In this document: one piece after another, positions 5,218-11,783 of the stretch
Position numbering within the stretch: the stretch's first letter is position 1
How the letters are laid out: each line of letters begins with the position of its first letter
From: Solirubrobacteraceae bacterium
GTDB taxonomy: Bacteria; Actinomycetota; Thermoleophilia; Solirubrobacterales; Solirubrobacteraceae
DNA length: 11,783 bases
Direction: 5' to 3'
NCBI GenBank assembly: GCA_030151725.1
Contig: JASLDD010000080.1
Coordinates: 1-11,783 of the forward strand
The notes under the pieces: generated by a model
The model's input: only the letters and a program-made list of their open reading frames with translations
What the model was told of the DNA's origin: nothing
Databases searched by the model: none
Made by a program: the position numbers and the translations under genes

Positions 5218-6844
5218 GCACGCGTTCCCACCGGCCATGCGCTGGTGGGGCTGGGGGGTGAGGAGCGCATCGGCGCTGCCCCCGCATGCGCTGGGCTTCC
5301 TGCGCGAGAGCGTCGGCCTGGCCGAGCAGCCGCGCCCGCCCGTGGCCCTGGAGAGCGTGCAGTTGGCGCCCTCCTGCCTGTCCGATGCGGTGCTCTCACA
5401 GCTGCGCAGCGTCGTTGGCGCGGAGGGCCTCAGCGACACGCACGAGCAGCGCGTGCTGCACGCCGCCGGCAAGGGCTACCCCGATCTGGTGCGTCTGCGC
5501 TCTGGTGAGCCCGATGGCGCACCCGACGCGGTGCTCTTCCCGAGCGATCACCAGCAGGTGCAGGCCGTGCTGGAGCTGTGCGCGCGCTCATCGATCGCCG
5601 TGGTGCCGTTCGGCGGCGGCACCAGTGTGGTGGGCGGCGTGGCACCGCTGCGCGGCGAGCACGGCGGCGTTGTGGCGCTCGACATGGGGCGCATGGGGGC
5701 ACTGCTGTCGCTCGACCGTGAGTCCTTCACGGTGAACGTGCAGGCAGGCATGCGCGCACCTGCCCTCGAGCGAGCGCTGGCGCCGGAGGGGCTAACGCTC
5801 GGACACTTCCCCCAGTCCTATGAGTACGTCTCCCTGGGAGGCTGCGCGGCCACGCGCTCGGCCGGGCAGTCCTCGACCGGATACGGCGCCATCGAGAAGA
5901 TGGTGCTGGGAATGCGCCTCGCCGCACCGGGCTCGGAGATGTCGCTGCCGGCGCTGCCCGCCACCGCTGCCGGTCCCAGCGTGCGCCAGCTGCTCGTCGG
6001 CTCAGAGGGCACCCTGGGCGTTATCTCAGAGCTCGCCCTGCGCGTGCGCCCCGCACCGGCAGCGCGCATCTATGAAGGGCTGTTCTTTGAGGACTTCGCC
6101 GCCGGCGTGCACGCCCTGGAGACGCTCTCAAGCGAGCACCTGCTCCCCGACGTCACACGCCTGTCAGATGAGGCCGAGACGCGTATGTCATTGGCGCTTG
6201 CCGGCCCCGAGGGTGTCAAGCGCCGGCTCGGACGTGCCTACCTGGGCATGCGCGGCTACGCCGAGGGCTGCCTTGCGATCTTCGGCTTCGAAGGCACCGA
6301 AGAGGACGTCGCCTACAGGCGCAGCCGCGCCCTTGAGCTCGCACACCGCAGCGGCGGATTGCGGGCGGGGCGCTCGCCTGGGCAGGCGTGGCTGCACGGC
6401 CGCTTCGCCGGCCCCTACCTGCGCGACGACCTGCTGACGCTGGGCGTGATGGTGGAGACGCTCGAGACGGCCACCCAGTGGTCGAACGTGAGGAGCCTGC
6501 GCGAGCGCGTCGAGCGGGCCATCGCCGACGCGCTGGGGGTGCCCAGCCTTGTGATGTGTCACGTCTCACACGTATATGAGACGGGCGCCTCGCTGTACTT
6601 CACGTTCCTCGCCCGTCAACGCGACGACGATCCGCTGGGGCAGTGGCTCACGGTCAAGCAGGCAGCCTGCGATGCCATCCTCGACGGCGGCGGCACGATC
6701 ACCCACCACCATGCCGTGGGACGCGATCACGCGCAGTGGATGGAGCGAGAGATCGGCAGCGAGGGCGTTCAGATCCTGCGGGCGCTCAAAGGGGAGCTGG
6801 ATCCCACCGGGATCATGAACCCGGGCAAGCTCATCACACTTTGA
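5192..6844 (+). CDS. FAD-binding oxidase, alkyldihydroxyacetonephosphate synthase-like
   Basis: A 550-residue flavoprotein of the vanillyl-alcohol-oxidase fold. The N-terminus has MRWWGWG (16-22), typical of alkyl-DHAP synthases. FAD-binding marks are VVPFGGGTSVVGG (137-149), PQSYEYVSLGGCAATRSAGQ (207-226) and VGSEGTLGVISE (269-280). The C-terminal half carries GASLYFTF (465-472), GGGTITHHHAVGRDH (499-513), whose His triad is characteristic of this enzyme, and the closing LDPTGIMNPGKL (536-547). The eukaryotic enzyme swaps the acyl of acyl-DHAP for a fatty alcohol to make ether lipids; actinobacterial homologues are mostly uncharacterised. ATG 5192 overlaps the SRPBCC gene; ATG 5237 (Met16) is a reasonable alternative start. 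The 3' end overlaps the convergent HTH gene by 11 bp. An FAD-linked oxidase acting on another substrate, such as a D-hydroxy acid, remains possible. Confidence 0.88.
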   Translation: MDSSGSVSEHAFPPAMRWWGWGVRSASALPPHALGFLRESVGLAEQPRPPVALESVQLAPSCLSDAVLSQLRSVVGAEGLSDTHEQRVLHAAGKGYPDLVRLRSGEPDGAPDAVLFPSDHQQVQAVLELCARSSIAVVPFGGGTSVVGGVAPLRGEHGGVVALDMGRMGALLSLDRESFTVNVQAGMRAPALERALAPEGLTLGHFPQSYEYVSLGGCAATRSAGQSSTGYGAIEKMVLGMRLAAPGSEMSLPALPATAAGPSVRQLLVGSEGTLGVISELALRVRPAPAARIYEGLFFEDFAAGVHALETLSSEHLLPDVTRLSDEAETRMSLALAGPEGVKRRLGRAYLGMRGYAEGCLAIFGFEGTEEDVAYRRSRALELAHRSGGLRAGRSPGQAWLHGRFAGPYLRDDLLTLGVMVETLETATQWSNVRSLRERVERAIADALGVPSLVMCHVSHVYETGASLYFTFLARQRDDDPLGQWLTVKQAACDAILDGGGTITHHHAVGRDHAQWMEREIGSEGVQILRALKGELDPTGIMNPGKLITL

Positions 6845-7796
6845 AGGCGCCCCGCAGCACCACATGACCGGGGTGCGTGGGCCGTTTCTTGGTCTCGCGC
6901 GTGAGCAGTATTTCGCGGAACGCTCCTGCGTTCGCGGGCAGCGCGGCACCCCCGGCGAGCTTGTGCGTGGAGCCCACCGCCGGGCCTCTGCTGAGCGCCT
7001 CGGCGCTCGTGTGCGAGTTGTACAGCCAGATGGCGTAAAAGAATTTCCTCGTCGCAGGCAGATGCTGGGCTTCGATGTAGAAGGCGCGTTTGCCTTTTTC
7101 TGAGAGCACCGCCACTACGCCTACCGTCCGGCTGGTGGGGCTCGGCGAGTGAAGCGCTATTTGCGGGCTGACCGTGGGACCTGTTTTGGTCGCAGTGGTG
7201 CTCGTGGTGGTGCTTTTGGTCGAAGCCGTGTTCTTATGCGAGCTACCGCCGTTTGTCAGCAGGATCACAGCCACCACCACCGCCACCACAATCGCCGCCA
7301 GCAGCAGCGCTCCGCCAAGCCGCGAGCTGCTCTGGGCGGTCGGCGTGGAGGGCATCGAGGCAACCTCGCTCACGGGGATCGGTCGCGCGCTCGAAGGCTC
7401 GCTGTGTGCCGGCGCCGGCACGGGAGAGGAGCCCGAAGCCGAAGCCGGAGCTGGGATCTCAGGCAGCTCGCCACCGGCCACAGGCGCGAGCGCGGCGACC
7501 AGCGCCTGTGCCCATGTGCGGGCCTCTGGTGAACCGGCGAGGTATGTGCGGGTGCGCAGTCGCTCGGCCACACCGGCCTGGCCGAGCAGGTAGTCGGCGA
7601 TCTCCGCGCGGCGCTCAGGCTCGAGCTCGCGGGCCTGACGGGGAGCGAGCACCGCCAGGGCCGCATGCGCGCGATCGTGCACAGCCCGCTCGGCGATTCC
7701 CAGCAGCAGGGCAACCTCCGCATAGCTCTTGCGCTGACGCAGCAATAGCGATAGCGCGGCGCTCTGGTCGGGAGGGAGCTCGTCCAATCTGCTCAT
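6834..7796 (-). CDS. Membrane protein: sigma-region-4-like HTH, TM helix and RskA-like outer domain
   Basis: A 320-residue protein. Residues 1-50 (MSRLDELPPDQSAALSLLLR, then KSYAEVALLLGIAERAVHDR) resemble region 4 of ECF sigma factors, including the helix-turn-helix SYAEVALLLGIAERAV. A helical part to about 105 is followed by a Pro/Ser/Ala linker, one transmembrane helix (about 160-180, LGGALLLAAIVVAVVVAVIL), a Thr/Ser-rich stalk (187-210) and an outer domain (225-320). This contains FFYAIWLYNSHTSAEALSRG (252-271) and NAGAFREILL (289-298), similar to the C-terminal domain of RskA-type anti-sigma factors. No full sigma region 2 is present, so it cannot be a complete sigma factor. ATG 7796 has GGAG about 10 bases upstream; the frame extends to 7913, but that part crosses the divergent gene and is not conserved-looking. 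It may act as a membrane-tethered regulator; function is not established. Confidence 0.8.
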   Translation of the reverse strand: MSRLDELPPDQSAALSLLLRQRKSYAEVALLLGIAERAVHDRAHAALAVLAPRQARELEPERRAEIADYLLGQAGVAERLRTRTYLAGSPEARTWAQALVAALAPVAGGELPEIPAPASASGSSPVPAPAHSEPSSARPIPVSEVASMPSTPTAQSSSRLGGALLLAAIVVAVVVAVILLTNGGSSHKNTASTKSTTTSTTATKTGPTVSPQIALHSPSPTSRTVGVVAVLSEKGKRAFYIEAQHLPATRKFFYAIWLYNSHTSAEALSRGPAVGSTHKLAGGAALPANAGAFREILLTRETKKRPTHPGHVVLRGAFKV

Positions 7797-7871
7797 GGTC
7801 TGGGAGCTCCGCCACCGGGTTGGTGACCGCGGCGGCGGCAACGGAGGACCGTAGGCTATCGTGGCGGCGCG
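7797..7871. promoter_or_regulatory. Divergent promoter region, HTH membrane protein / thioesterase
   Basis: This 75-bp spacer separates two divergent starts. On the plus strand TATCGT (7857-7862) is a -10-like hexamer 9 bases before the thioesterase ATG, without a clear -35 or Shine-Dalgarno sequence, so a near-leaderless transcript is possible. On the minus strand a GGAG precedes the HTH gene. Evidence is weak. Confidence 0.3.
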
Positions 7872-8315
7872 ATGGGTACAGCCAGCGTCGAGCAGATCAA
7901 CGCCGTCATGCACGGCTTCGACCGCCTGTACGGCCTGCAGATGGTCGCCCTGTCAGACACCGAGGTGCGCGCGCAGGTGACCGTGCGCGATGACATCAAG
8001 CAGCCGGCCGGGCTGGTGCACGGCGGCGTATACGCGTCTATCGCAGAGTCCGTGGCCTCGATCGCCACGGCGCTGGCCGTCTATGAAGAGGGCAAGGTGG
8101 CAATGGGCCTGTCCAACAACACGAGCTTCCTGCGGCCCATCACCGAGGGTGTCGTACATGCGCATGCCACGCGCGTGCACAGAGGGCGAACCACATGGGT
8201 ATGGGATGTGCGCTTCAGCGACGACGCCGAGCGCACATGTGCAGTAACGCGCATGACGATCGCTGTACGCCCCGCGCCCACCGGCATGCCTGAGCCGTTC
8301 TCTGAGTCGACTTAG
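7872..8315 (+). CDS. PaaI-family hotdog-fold thioesterase
   Basis: A 147-residue cytoplasmic hotdog protein. QPAGLVHGGVYASIAESVAS (44-63) is the family core, with HGG at 50-52 and the probable catalytic acidic residue Glu59 on the central helix. GLSNNTSFLRPITEG (79-93) and VHAHATRVHRGRTTWVWDV (95-113) fit the following strands. Members hydrolyse acyl- or aryl-CoA thioesters; the closest style is the menaquinone/phenylacetate-type thioesterases, but the substrate cannot be assigned. The length is typical for a single hotdog domain. ATG 7872 begins just before the recognisable fold. Its end overlaps the convergent lipoprotein gene by 4 bp. Confidence 0.9.
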   Translation: MGTASVEQINAVMHGFDRLYGLQMVALSDTEVRAQVTVRDDIKQPAGLVHGGVYASIAESVASIATALAVYEEGKVAMGLSNNTSFLRPITEGVVHAHATRVHRGRTTWVWDVRFSDDAERTCAVTRMTIAVRPAPTGMPEPFSEST

Positions 8316-8899
8316 CGCAGCGGCGCGAGCGGGGAGGGCGTCTGCGAGGCCAGGGGGGTGGCCGCAAAGCCGCTGTCGTGCAGGCGTGTGGGCAGCGGCG
8401 CTTCGGGTGCGCCCGCTTCGTTGATTGGGACCATCATGCGCGCCGCTGCTTCTGCCAGGCGAGCGCTGTCGCCGTAGATGTCAACCACCACGCCCGCCGT
8501 GGGGATCACGATCGCCCTGCCCGCCTGTGCCAGGACCGCCTGCGCCCCTCTGATCGAGCGGCGCTGCGTGGGCGTGGTGCCGCCCGGCAGAAAGCTGTTG
8601 TCTGGCGAGCTCACAATCCGTAGCGGCGGCACACACACTCCCTGCCCGCCGTGTATGCAGTCGCCGTAGTTGATCGTGAAGGCGCCGCTGGGATCGTGCG
8701 TGGCTTCTGTGACGGCCATGCCTTCAAAGCTCGACCCCAGCCAGTAGACCGGATAGGGCGCCACCACGAGCGTCTCGAGCAGCGAATGGGAGACCGGCTG
8801 CTGCTGGACGGTATCGCCGCAGCTGGCCAGCACGAGCGCGCACAGGCCGGACAGCGTGAGGGCGGCGAGACGCACGCCCGCAGGGTAACGGGCGCTCAA
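8312..8899 (-). CDS. Small secreted lipoprotein of unknown function
   Basis: A 195-residue protein beginning with a lipoprotein signal peptide: Arg10, a hydrophobic core (11-23), then the lipobox LASC with Cys27 as the lipidation site, followed by Gly-Asp. The mature part has no catalytic motif that I recognise. It has two nearby cysteines, INYGDCIHGGQGVCVPPLRI (76-95, Cys81 and Cys89), likely to form a disulphide outside the cell, and a segment AGRAIVIPTAGVVVDIYGD (126-144). The C-terminus is Pro/Ala-rich. The start is TTG at 8899, overlapping the nadE stop, which suggests coupling; GTG at 8875 (Val9) would give a more compact signal peptide and is equally credible. Lipoprotein status is well supported; function is unknown. 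Confidence 0.8.
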   Translation of the reverse strand: MSARYPAGVRLAALTLSGLCALVLASCGDTVQQQPVSHSLLETLVVAPYPVYWLGSSFEGMAVTEATHDPSGAFTINYGDCIHGGQGVCVPPLRIVSSPDNSFLPGGTTPTQRRSIRGAQAVLAQAGRAIVIPTAGVVVDIYGDSARLAEAAARMMVPINEAGAPEAPLPTRLHDSGFAATPLASQTPSPLAPLR

Positions 8900-10605
8900 C
8901 CGCGGTAGCGGTTGGTGATCGGCACGCGGCGATCGCGGCCAAAGGCGCGGGCTGTGATCTTGATCCCGGGCGGGGCCTGACGGCGCTTGTACTCGGCGAG
9001 GTCAACCAGGCGGATCGTGCGCTCGACATCCTGCTCCGGCAGCCCCGCTGCGATCAGCTGCTCGCGGCTCTGATCGAGCTCCACATAGCCCTCCAGGATC
9101 CTGTCCAACACGGGGTAGGGGGGAAGGGAGTCCTCATCGCGCTGGTCGTGGCGGAGCTCAGCCGAGGGCGCGCGCTCGATGATCGAGGGAGGGATCGGAC
9201 CCGCCAGCCCGTTGCGCCACTCGCACAGGCGATACACGAGCGTCTTTGGCACGTCCTTGATGACCGCAAAGCCACCCGCCAGATCGCCGTACAGGGTCGT
9301 GTAGCCGACGGACATCTCAGACTTGTTGCCCGTGGTCAGCACCAGCCAGCCGAACTTGTTGGAGAGCGCCATCAGCAGGTTGCCGCGGATTCGTGCCTGC
9401 AGGTTCTCCTCGGTTAGGTCTGCCTCACGCGCCGCGAACTGCTCGGCCAGCGTCTGCTCGTAGGCGGCCATGACCCCTTCGATGGGCAGCTCAAGCGCGC
9501 TCACGCCCAGCGCTGCGCTCAGATCGCGGGCGTCCTGCTGCGTGGACTCGGAGGAGTAGGGGGAGGGCATGATCGTGGTGCTGACGCGCTCGGGTCCCAG
9601 GGCGTCAACTGCCACGCAGGCCACTAGCGCCGAGTCGATACCCCCGGAGAGGCCCAGGACGACGTGCTTGAAGCCGTTCTTGACCACGTAGTCATGCAGG
9701 CCGAGCGTCAGCGCCCCATAGACCTCCGCCTCCACAGGAGCCAGCGGCTCGCACATCCGAGCTGAGACCTGCGGGGCGCCGGCGGGCGGCGCGGCAAGCG
9801 GGGGCAGCACCGACGCTCGACGCTCCGCCCGCCCGGCCACAGGGCGGTGGCTTGCGTCGCGCAGGCGCGCCGCCGCGGCGGCGGCGAGGTCGACGTCACA
9901 TACGAGCATCTCCTCCTTGAACTGCGCCGCGCGAGCGATGGTGCGCCCCGTGTGGTCGATCACGCACGAGTGCCCGTCAAAGACCAGCTCGTCCTGACCG
10001 CCCACCAGCGCGCAGAAGGCCACACACGCCTGGTTGTCGCGGGCGCGCTGCGCAAACATGCGCTCGCGCTCTCCGCCCTTGCCCGCGTGGTAGGGGGAGG
10101 CGGAGATGTTGACGATCAGCGTGGCCCCCGCGAGACTCTCCTCGCTGGCCGGCGGTCCCGGCTCCCAGATGTCCTCGCAGACGGTCAGCCCGACGCGGTC
10201 TGTGCCGATGTCGAGCACGGCACCGGCCGGCCCTGCCTGGAAGTAGCGCTGCTCGTCAAACACGCCGTAGTTGGGCAGGTAGACCTTGCGGTAGATCGCA
10301 TGGATGGCGCCCTGCGAGAGAACTGCCGCCGCGTTGAAAACATCCTCCGCGCGCTCCGGGAAGCCGACCACGGCCACAATGTCGGGGCTCTCGCCGGCGA
10401 GCTCGGTGAGAGCGCGAGCGGAGTCGGCGAGGAAGTGCTCCTTGAGCAGAAGGTCCTCTGGCGGATAGCCCGTGAGGGCCAGCTCGGGAAACAGGACCAG
10501 CTCAGCACCGGCCTCGCACGCGTCTTGGATCCCCTTGCGGATCAGCTCGGCGTTGCCCCAGATGTCGCCCACGGTGACGTTGATCTGGCAAAGGGCTAGG
10601 CGCAC
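8896..10605 (-). CDS. nadE: Glutamine-dependent NAD(+) synthetase
   Basis: The last enzyme of NAD biosynthesis: it amidates nicotinate adenine dinucleotide using ATP and ammonia drawn from glutamine. The 569-residue protein has both halves. The N-terminal nitrilase-like glutaminase shows the Glu-Lys-Cys triad: E41 in LFPELALTGYPPEDLL, K107 in IYRKVYLPNYGVFDEQRYF and C143 in LTVCEDIWEP. The C-terminal synthetase has the ATP loop LGLSGGIDSALVACV (317-331) and TGNKSEMSVGYTTLYGDLAG (425-444). The join (about 250-290) is Ala/Pro/Arg-rich and looks like a linker. The frame is open to 10770, but those codons overlap the acyltransferase gene; GTG 10605 gives the standard start (RLALCQINVTVGD) and sits right behind a promoter-like sequence. 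Length and residues are normal, so the enzyme should be active. Confidence 0.96.
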   Translation of the reverse strand: MRLALCQINVTVGDIWGNAELIRKGIQDACEAGAELVLFPELALTGYPPEDLLLKEHFLADSARALTELAGESPDIVAVVGFPERAEDVFNAAAVLSQGAIHAIYRKVYLPNYGVFDEQRYFQAGPAGAVLDIGTDRVGLTVCEDIWEPGPPASEESLAGATLIVNISASPYHAGKGGERERMFAQRARDNQACVAFCALVGGQDELVFDGHSCVIDHTGRTIARAAQFKEEMLVCDVDLAAAAAARLRDASHRPVAGRAERRASVLPPLAAPPAGAPQVSARMCEPLAPVEAEVYGALTLGLHDYVVKNGFKHVVLGLSGGIDSALVACVAVDALGPERVSTTIMPSPYSSESTQQDARDLSAALGVSALELPIEGVMAAYEQTLAEQFAAREADLTEENLQARIRGNLLMALSNKFGWLVLTTGNKSEMSVGYTTLYGDLAGGFAVIKDVPKTLVYRLCEWRNGLAGPIPPSIIERAPSAELRHDQRDEDSLPPYPVLDRILEGYVELDQSREQLIAAGLPEQDVERTIRLVDLAEYKRRQAPPGIKITARAFGRDRRVPITNRYRG

Positions 10606-10612
10606 TTCACAG

Positions 10613-10640
10613 ATCGTATCCGCGCCCAATGCGCGGTCGA
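10613..10640 (-). promoter_or_regulatory. Candidate promoter giving a leaderless nadE transcript
   Basis: Reading on the minus strand, TCGACC (10640-10635) and TACGAT (10618-10613) are separated by 16 bp, a good fit to a vegetative promoter. The GTG of nadE is 7 bases after the -10, at the expected transcription start. No Shine-Dalgarno sequence is present, in keeping with a leaderless mRNA. The promoter lies in the 35-bp gap between the acyltransferase stop and nadE. Confidence 0.5.
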
Positions 10641-11783
10641 TCAGCCGGTGCTGGCGGAGCGGTTGGCGCTGCGGCGAGCGCTCCGGACCGTGCGCTGTGC
10701 TTTGGAACGCTCGGAGCTGCCTTTTGCCGGGCGAACGCCCGCCGCACGGCACAGTGCGGCGATAGCCCATTTGAGGTCTGTGGCGATGTCCTCGAGATCT
10801 GGGAGCGCGTCATAGTCGCCGAGCAGGCCAAAGCCAAGATGACCGTCGTAGCTCATGACAGCGATTCCCAGCGCCTGGCGCTGAGCGAGCGGCACCACCG
10901 GGTAGAGGACCTCCAGGCGCCTTCCCAGCAGGTACAGCGGGAACTGCGGCCCGGGAACATTTGTGACGACGAGGTTGAAGAACGGCTGGCGGGCCTGCAG
11001 CCGGGCGGCCTGGCTGAGGATCGTCGGCGGCGCGAAGCCTGCGAGGTTCGTGAGCACCTGCGCTCCCACCGCCTGGCCTGACTTCTTTAGGTCCTCCATC
11101 GCAGATGCGATCGTGCGCAGGCAGTCAGCCGGGTTCTCGATGCCGACTGGCAGCGGCGCCCACATGGCCGCCACCTGGTTTCCGAGGGCGCCACGCTGTG
11201 ACTTGGTGCGCACGGACACCGGCACCATGGCCTTCAGCACGAGGCCATCTGTGTCGTGGTCGTGGCGGCGCAGATAGCGACCCAGCGCCAGGCTCACAGA
11301 CGTGAGCACAGCGTCGTTGAGGGTGCCGCCAAGGGAGTCCTTGATCCCCTTGAAGCTCGCCAGGTCGGCGTCCAGGAATGTGTAGCGGCGGTGGGGTCCG
11401 ATGTCGACGTTGAAGGGACTGGGAGGCGCAGGGGCGTTGATCCCGGCAAGCGTGGTGGCGCCGATGCTCGTCAACCCATCCTTGATCTGCGAGAAGGCTC
11501 TGCGCGGGCGGCGCAGCAGTGCGCGACCGCCACGGAGCATCTCTGTGGGCATGGTCGAGCGCTCCACCAGGGCCTCGCCGAGAAGCTTGGCCGGCCCGGG
11601 CAGCGGCTTGGCGCTCCACGGAGAGGCCGGAGCGGGCGGGGCGACGGGCTCGCGGGCGGTGTCGAAGAGCACGGTCGTGATGTCCACGCCGGAGATCCCA
11701 TCCACGAGCGCGTGGTGGGTCTTTGCGATCAGCGCAAAGCGTTTGCCGGCCATGGCCTGCACCAGCCAGATCTCCCACAGCGG
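10641..11783 (-). CDS. WS/DGAT-family wax ester synthase / diacylglycerol acyltransferase, N-terminus missing
   Basis: The gene enters from the right edge, so the first part of the protein is absent; about 380 codons are present. The catalytic HHxxxDG motif is seen as THHALVDGISG right after PLWEIWLVQAMAGKRFAL, the usual lead-in for this family. Later landmarks are the GGTLNDAVLT segment, GNQVAAMWAPLPVGIENP and the C-terminal NLVVTNVPGPQFPLYLLGRR. These enzymes use acyl-CoA to make wax esters and triacylglycerol, storage lipids common in actinobacteria, and act at the membrane or lipid-droplet surface. The tail is Ser/Arg/Lys-rich (SSERSKAQRTVRSARRSANR) and may be disordered. Alcohol or diacylglycerol preference cannot be read from sequence. 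It ends 35 bp before nadE, on the same strand but probably a separate transcript. Confidence 0.93.
   Translation of the reverse strand, partial: PLWEIWLVQAMAGKRFALIAKTHHALVDGISGVDITTVLFDTAREPVAPPAPASPWSAKPLPGPAKLLGEALVERSTMPTEMLRGGRALLRRPRRAFSQIKDGLTSIGATTLAGINAPAPPSPFNVDIGPHRRYTFLDADLASFKGIKDSLGGTLNDAVLTSVSLALGRYLRRHDHDTDGLVLKAMVPVSVRTKSQRGALGNQVAAMWAPLPVGIENPADCLRTIASAMEDLKKSGQAVGAQVLTNLAGFAPPTILSQAARLQARQPFFNLVVTNVPGPQFPLYLLGRRLEVLYPVVPLAQRQALGIAVMSYDGHLGFGLLGDYDALPDLEDIATDLKWAIAALCRAAGVRPAKGSSERSKAQRTVRSARRSANRSASTG

Noticed and set aside
7797..7913. Upstream extension of the HTH membrane protein to 7913
   Set aside because: It would overlap the 5' end of the divergent thioesterase gene and adds no recognisable sequence; ATG 7796 has a GGAG upstream.
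7253..7993. 246-codon plus-strand open frame opposite the HTH membrane protein
   Set aside because: Low-complexity Arg/Pro/Ser-rich translation, overlaps both the minus-strand gene and the thioesterase start; no family marks.
9847..10599. 250-codon plus-strand open frame opposite nadE
   Set aside because: Antisense shadow of a well-supported gene; GC-rich DNA gives long antisense frames, and no domain is visible.
10606..10770. N-terminal extension of nadE to 10770
   Set aside because: It lies inside the acyltransferase gene, is Arg/Gln-rich without similarity to NadE, and the usual NadE N-terminus starts at GTG 10605.

Overview
The window is GC-rich and densely coded, with many overlapping genes and few long gaps. 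The gene set points to an actinobacterium from a deep branch, most likely Thermoleophilia (Solirubrobacterales-like). The signs are a single-motif RsiG-like anti-sigma factor, a GarA-type FHA protein next to an FtsR-type MerR regulator, a WS/DGAT acyltransferase, and GTG/TTG starts. This placement is inferred from gene content; no marker-gene search was possible.

Left part (1-4503): the start of a superoxide dismutase gene runs off the left edge on the minus strand. A 150-bp divergent spacer separates it from proS, which encodes a short prolyl-tRNA synthetase without the usual editing insertion. The pgsA-like gene overlaps the end of proS. After a 116-bp leader with a -10-like TATACT and a hairpin comes a tight plus-strand cluster: RsiG-like protein, zinc-ribbon/FHA protein, FtsR-like MerR regulator and adenine phosphoribosyltransferase (apt). 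The last two junctions are TGATG overlaps. The order pgsA, FHA, MerR recalls the mycobacterial pgsA2-garA-Rv1828 neighbourhood, here with a putative c-di-GMP-responsive anti-sigma gene inserted.

Middle (4504-8315): a 246-bp non-coding stretch holds a hairpin after apt and two diverged copies of a ~30-bp element, the second inside a perfect 9-bp inverted repeat. Then come an SRPBCC-fold protein and, overlapping it, an FAD-linked oxidase of the alkyl-DHAP synthase type, possibly a lipid-related pair. A convergent minus-strand gene encodes a membrane protein joining a sigma-region-4-like helix-turn-helix to an RskA-like outer domain. A PaaI-type hotdog thioesterase is divergent from it.

Right part (8312-11783, all minus strand): an acyltransferase of the WS/DGAT family enters from the right edge. 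It is followed by glutamine-dependent NAD+ synthetase with a plausible leaderless promoter, then a small lipoprotein whose TTG start overlaps the nadE stop.

No tRNA, rRNA, CRISPR array, insertion sequence or prophage gene was seen. The most interesting items are the RsiG/FHA/FtsR cluster, the HTH-TM-RskA-like fusion and the repeat pair before the SRPBCC gene.
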